Part shown: one piece after another, positions 61,102 through 64,000 of the stretch
How the letters are laid out: the number at the start of each line of letters is the position of its first letter
Position numbering within the stretch: the stretch's first letter is position 1
Origin: Saccharopolyspora sp. SCSIO 74807
GTDB lineage: Bacteria > Actinomycetota > Actinomycetes > Mycobacteriales > Pseudonocardiaceae
Assembly: GCF_037023755.1 (NCBI RefSeq)
Contig: NZ_CP146100.1
Span: 2,544,501 to 2,608,500 of the forward strand
DNA length: 64,000 nt
Direction of reading: 5' to 3'
Position numbers and translations under genes: made by a program
The notes under the pieces: generated by a model
What the model was told of the DNA's origin: nothing
The model's database searches: none
What the model saw: the letters and a program-made list of their open reading frames with translations, nothing else

Positions 61102-64000
61102 GGCTGCACCGGCTGGAGGTCTCCGCGTTCGGCCCGTACCGCGGCACCGAACGGGTCGACTTCGACGCGCTCGGCGCGGACGGGCTGTTCCTGCTGCACG
61201 GCGACACCGGCGCGGGCAAGACGAGCCTGCTGGACGCGGTCGCGTTCGCGCTCTACGGCTCGGTGCCCGGCGTGCGCGACGAAGCCAAGCGGCTGCGCTG
61301 CGACACCGCCCCGGACAACCTGGCGACCTCGATCGAGCTGGAGCTGACCGTGCAGGGCCATCGGCTGCGGATCCAGCGCAGCCCCCAGTACGAGCAGCGC
61401 AAACAACGCGGCGAGGGCTACACCACCCGGCAGGCCAAAGCTTCGCTGACCTGGCTCGGCGACGTTCCCGGCGGGCAGCCGGCCGAAGGGCTCACCCGCA
61501 TCCCGGACGTCAACCAGACCGTGCAGCGCCTGCTCGGGATGACCGTGCACCAGTTCACGAAGGTGGTGATGCTGCCGCAGGGCGAGTTCGCGAACTTCCT
61601 GCGCGCCGAGAACGCCGAGCGGGAACAGCTGCTGGAGAAGCTGTTCGGCACCGAGCGCTTCGCCGCGGTGGAGCAGTGGTTCGTGCAACGCAGGCGCGAA
61701 CGGGGCCGTGTGCTGGAGGCGCACAACCAGCAGGCGCGGGAGGTGCTGGCGCGGGTCGCCCAGGTCGTAGGACAGGACCCGGAGGACGGCGACGACCAGC
61801 GGATCTGGTTGGAGGGCTGGGAGAAGCAGCTGACCGCCGAACTCGACGAGGCCCGCCGCAACCGCACCGAGCTGGCTCGGCAGCGCGACTCCGCCGAGCA
61901 GACGCTGACCGCGCGTCGGGAACTGGCCGACAAAGTGCGCCGAGTGCGCAACGCGCGCGCGGAACTGGACGCGCTGGAGCAGCAGCGCGCTGAGCACGAT
62001 CAGTGGCGCCGCGAGAAGGACGCCGCTGAGCGGGCGTTGTCGGTGCTCACCGCGCGCCGCGCCGTCGCCGGCGCGGAGACCGAGTTGCGGCAGTCCGCCG
62101 AAGAAGTGCAGGCGGCCGCGGACCGCTGCAGCGGCGTGGACACCGCCGCGGAGCTGGACCAACTGCGCTCTTCGGCGGCCGCGCAGCGGGAACGGGCCGG
62201 TGCGCTGGCAGAGCTCCTTCCCGAGGCGCAGCAACAGGAAACCGACCAGGCGAAGATCGGCGAGTTCGGCCGCGGCATCGAGTCCGACGAGCAGGCGGCC
62301 CAGGAGCTCGCCGACCAGCGCGCTGCGTTGCCGGAACGGATCACCGCGGCACGGCAGCGGCTCGACGAGGCCAAGCAGGCCGAAGCCCGCCGCGAGTCCG
62401 CGGAGGCGAAGGTCGAGGAACTGGCCGAACTTCTGAGCACGGCCCGCGAATTGCCCGCTGCGCAGCGGAATCAGGAGCAGTCGGCGCAATCCGCGCGGCG
62501 CGCCTTGGACGAGCACCAGCAGGCGCGGGACCTGCTGCTGGACCTGCGGGAACGGCGGCTGGCAGGGATGGCCGCGGAGCTCGCGGACGGCTTGGAAACC
62601 GGGCAGCCGTGCCCGGTGTGCGGTTCAGCGCAACATCCGGCGCCGCGCGAAGCCGTCGCCGACCCGGTCGGCGCCGATGACGAGGAACGGGCCCAGCACG
62701 CCGAGCAGCAGGCCCAGTCCCGCCGGGAAACCGCGGCGAAAGCCGAGGCCGACGCGCGCCAGTACTTCGACCGGCTGCGGGAACGGGTAGGTGAGCGCAC
62801 CGAAGCGGAACTGGCCGCGGAGTCCGCCGCAGCGGCCGAAGACCGTGATGCGGTGCGCAAACTCGCCGATCAAGCAGCGGCACGCGCCGACGACCTCGCC
62901 GAGCTGGAGGGCTCGGCGGAACGGCTCACCGCGCGGCGCTCCGAACTCGACGCGAAGATCGCCGCGGCGCGCTCCGAACTCGCCGCTCTCCAGGACACAG
63001 TGGACAGACGTGCGGCCAGGCTGGACGAGGCACGCGGCGAGCACGCGGGCATCGCCGAGCACCGCGAGCACCTGCTCGACCAGGCCGGACGTCTCGAGCG
63101 GCTGGTCACGGCCCGCATCGCCCGCGACGAAGCCGAAATCCGCCTCGAGCGGCAACGCGCAGCGCTGGCCGAAGCCGCCACCGAGGCTGGTTTCGACGGC
63201 GTCGACGAAGCCCTCGCGGCCGGGCGCGACGAAGCGCGGCGCGCCGAGCTGGCCGAGGGACTGGCCGAAGCCGAGCGGCGCCGCGCCGCCGCCCAATCGG
63301 CGCTGGGCAGCGAAGAGCTCTTCGGCGTGGACGCGGGCACCGAGGTCGGCCTGGAAGCCGCGGCCGAAGCCGCCACCGCCGCCCGCGAGGCCGCTGAACG
63401 CGCCATGGCGACCGAGCAACGCCTGGACCAGCGCCACCGCGACCTCACCGACCTGGCGAAACGGCTGCGGAAGGAATGGGACGAACTCGGTCCCGCGAAA
63501 GCCGAGTACGACGAGCTGGACGCGCTCACCGACGTGGTCAACGGCCGCGGGCAGAACGCGCGGAAGATGTCGCTGCGCTCGTACGTGCTGGCCGCGCGGC
63601 TGGAGGAGGTCGCGATCGCGGGCACCCGCCGGCTGCAGCGGATGAGCGGTGGGCGCTACTCGTTCGTGCACTCCGACGCGGCCGGAGCGCGCGGCACGCG
63701 CGGCGGGCTCGGGCTCGACGTGCTCGACGACTACTCCGGGCGGACGCGGTCGGCGAAGACGCTCTCCGGCGGTGAGTCGTTCATGGCTTCGCTTTCGCTG
63801 GCGCTGGGCCTGGCCGACGTCGTCGCCGGTGAGTCGGGCGGGGCGCTGCTGGACACCCTGTTCATCGACGAAGGTTTCGGCACGCTCGACGCGAACACCC
63901 TTGATCTCGTGATGGACACGCTGGACGAGCTGCGCGCGGGCGGGCGGGTGATCGGCCTGGTCTCGCACGTGGACGAGATGCGGCAACGGATCGGGATGCG
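61098..64000 (+). CDS. sbcC: Exonuclease SbcC (Rad50-like ATPase), 3' end cut by the window
   Basis: At least 967 residues; the frame is open at the window end. Walker A is GDTGAGKTS (residues 35-43), the Q-loop is MLPQGEFANFL, and two long coiled-coil arms flank the zinc hook CPVC (Cys505 and Cys508). The ABC signature KTLSGGESF and Walker B region DEGFGTLDANTL lie near the end, followed by the His switch LVSHVDEM. Only a few residues are missing. It works with SbcD, whose gene overlaps it. Confidence 0.95.
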   Translation, partial: MRLHRLEVSAFGPYRGTERVDFDALGADGLFLLHGDTGAGKTSLLDAVAFALYGSVPGVRDEAKRLRCDTAPDNLATSIELELTVQGHRLRIQRSPQYEQRKQRGEGYTTRQAKASLTWLGDVPGGQPAEGLTRIPDVNQTVQRLLGMTVHQFTKVVMLPQGEFANFLRAENAEREQLLEKLFGTERFAAVEQWFVQRRRERGRVLEAHNQQAREVLARVAQVVGQDPEDGDDQRIWLEGWEKQLTAELDEARRNRTELARQRDSAEQTLTARRELADKVRRVRNARAELDALEQQRAEHDQWRREKDAAERALSVLTARRAVAGAETELRQSAEEVQAAADRCSGVDTAAELDQLRSSAAAQRERAGALAELLPEAQQQETDQAKIGEFGRGIESDEQAAQELADQRAALPERITAARQRLDEAKQAEARRESAEAKVEELAELLSTARELPAAQRNQEQSAQSARRALDEHQQARDLLLDLRERRLAGMAAELADGLETGQPCPVCGSAQHPAPREAVADPVGADDEERAQHAEQQAQSRRETAAKAEADARQYFDRLRERVGERTEAELAAESAAAAEDRDAVRKLADQAAARADDLAELEGSAERLTARRSELDAKIAAARSELAALQDTVDRRAARLDEARGEHAGIAEHREHLLDQAGRLERLVTARIARDEAEIRLERQRAALAEAATEAGFDGVDEALAAGRDEARRAELAEGLAEAERRRAAAQSALGSEELFGVDAGTEVGLEAAAEAATAAREAAERAMATEQRLDQRHRDLTDLAKRLRKEWDELGPAKAEYDELDALTDVVNGRGQNARKMSLRSYVLAARLEEVAIAGTRRLQRMSGGRYSFVHSDAAGARGTRGGLGLDVLDDYSGRTRSAKTLSGGESFMASLSLALGLADVVAGESGGALLDTLFIDEGFGTLDANTLDLVMDTLDELRAGGRVIGLVSHVDEMRQRIGM

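Noticed and set aside
62625..63986. Long minus-strand frame over sbcC
   Set aside because: The plus-strand SbcC coiled coil, zinc hook and ABC signature explain this DNA; the antisense product is compositionally biased.

Overview
The window is high-GC chromosomal DNA of a mycothiol-producing actinomycete. Mca, a PhoH2-type PIN/PhoH protein, an EspG/PE/PPE-like cassette and a short Z-prenyl synthase point to Pseudonocardiaceae (a Saccharopolyspora-like genus is my inference). Gene order and orientation from about 6 to 24 kb and 27 to 44 kb follow, with insertions, the Mycobacterium tuberculosis block fadA3-Rv1075c-cbs-pra-metB-greA-Rv1081c-mca-Rv1083-Rv1084-Rv1085c-Rv1086 ... phoH2 ... fum-glpX ... 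xseB-xseA-Rv1109c-ispH-Rv1111c. This comparison is from memory, not from a search.

Layout: 0-6 kb holds the 3' part of recQ, a YidC paralogue, a class F-like sortase coupled to a surface protein, and a BI-1/YccA membrane protein. 6-24 kb is the conserved core: thiolase, SGNH hydrolase, transsulfuration genes cbs and metB, threonine deaminase, HPPD with a divergent Lrp regulator, greA, mca, a polyol dehydrogenase, a DUF255 protein, a hemolysin III protein and a Z-prenyl synthase. 24-27 kb holds two duplicated small secreted proteins and an HExxxHH protein. 27-36 kb holds phoH2, guaB1, a mosaic tandem duplication of a DUF3800-like gene, a DUF4288 gene coupled to an ATP-dependent DNA ligase, fumC and a ferredoxin-NADP reductase. 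36-44 kb holds a secreted trypsin-like protease, glpX, xseB/xseA, ispH and a DUF6542 protein.

44-59 kb is more accessory: a secreted DUF2961 (GH172-like) protein, an XRE/DUF397 pair, a type VII secretion-like cassette (PE-like, DUF3558 lipoprotein, PPE-like, EspG-like), a LacI regulator divergent from a sugar isomerase/FGGY kinase operon, and a TetR/SDR pair. The window ends with rmuC, sbcD and a nearly complete sbcC.

The strongest new signal is regulatory. The same 16-bp palindromic operator (GAGAAAACGATTGCTC and its reverse complement) sits just behind two near-identical promoters (TTGACA, 17-18 bp, TAACTT). One is upstream of the isomerase/kinase operon beside its LacI gene. The other is 9 kb away, at the head of the transcript leading towards the secreted GH172-like protein. 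This suggests one regulon that releases a pentofuranose outside the cell and catabolises it inside, possibly D-arabinose from arabinan. Other notable signals are a DUF3800-like gene pair with 99% identical 5' halves and diverged 3' halves, each followed by a conserved structured element with its own promoter-like sequence; a family of related intergenic palindromes; and a tandem 24-25 bp repeat upstream of the thiolase.
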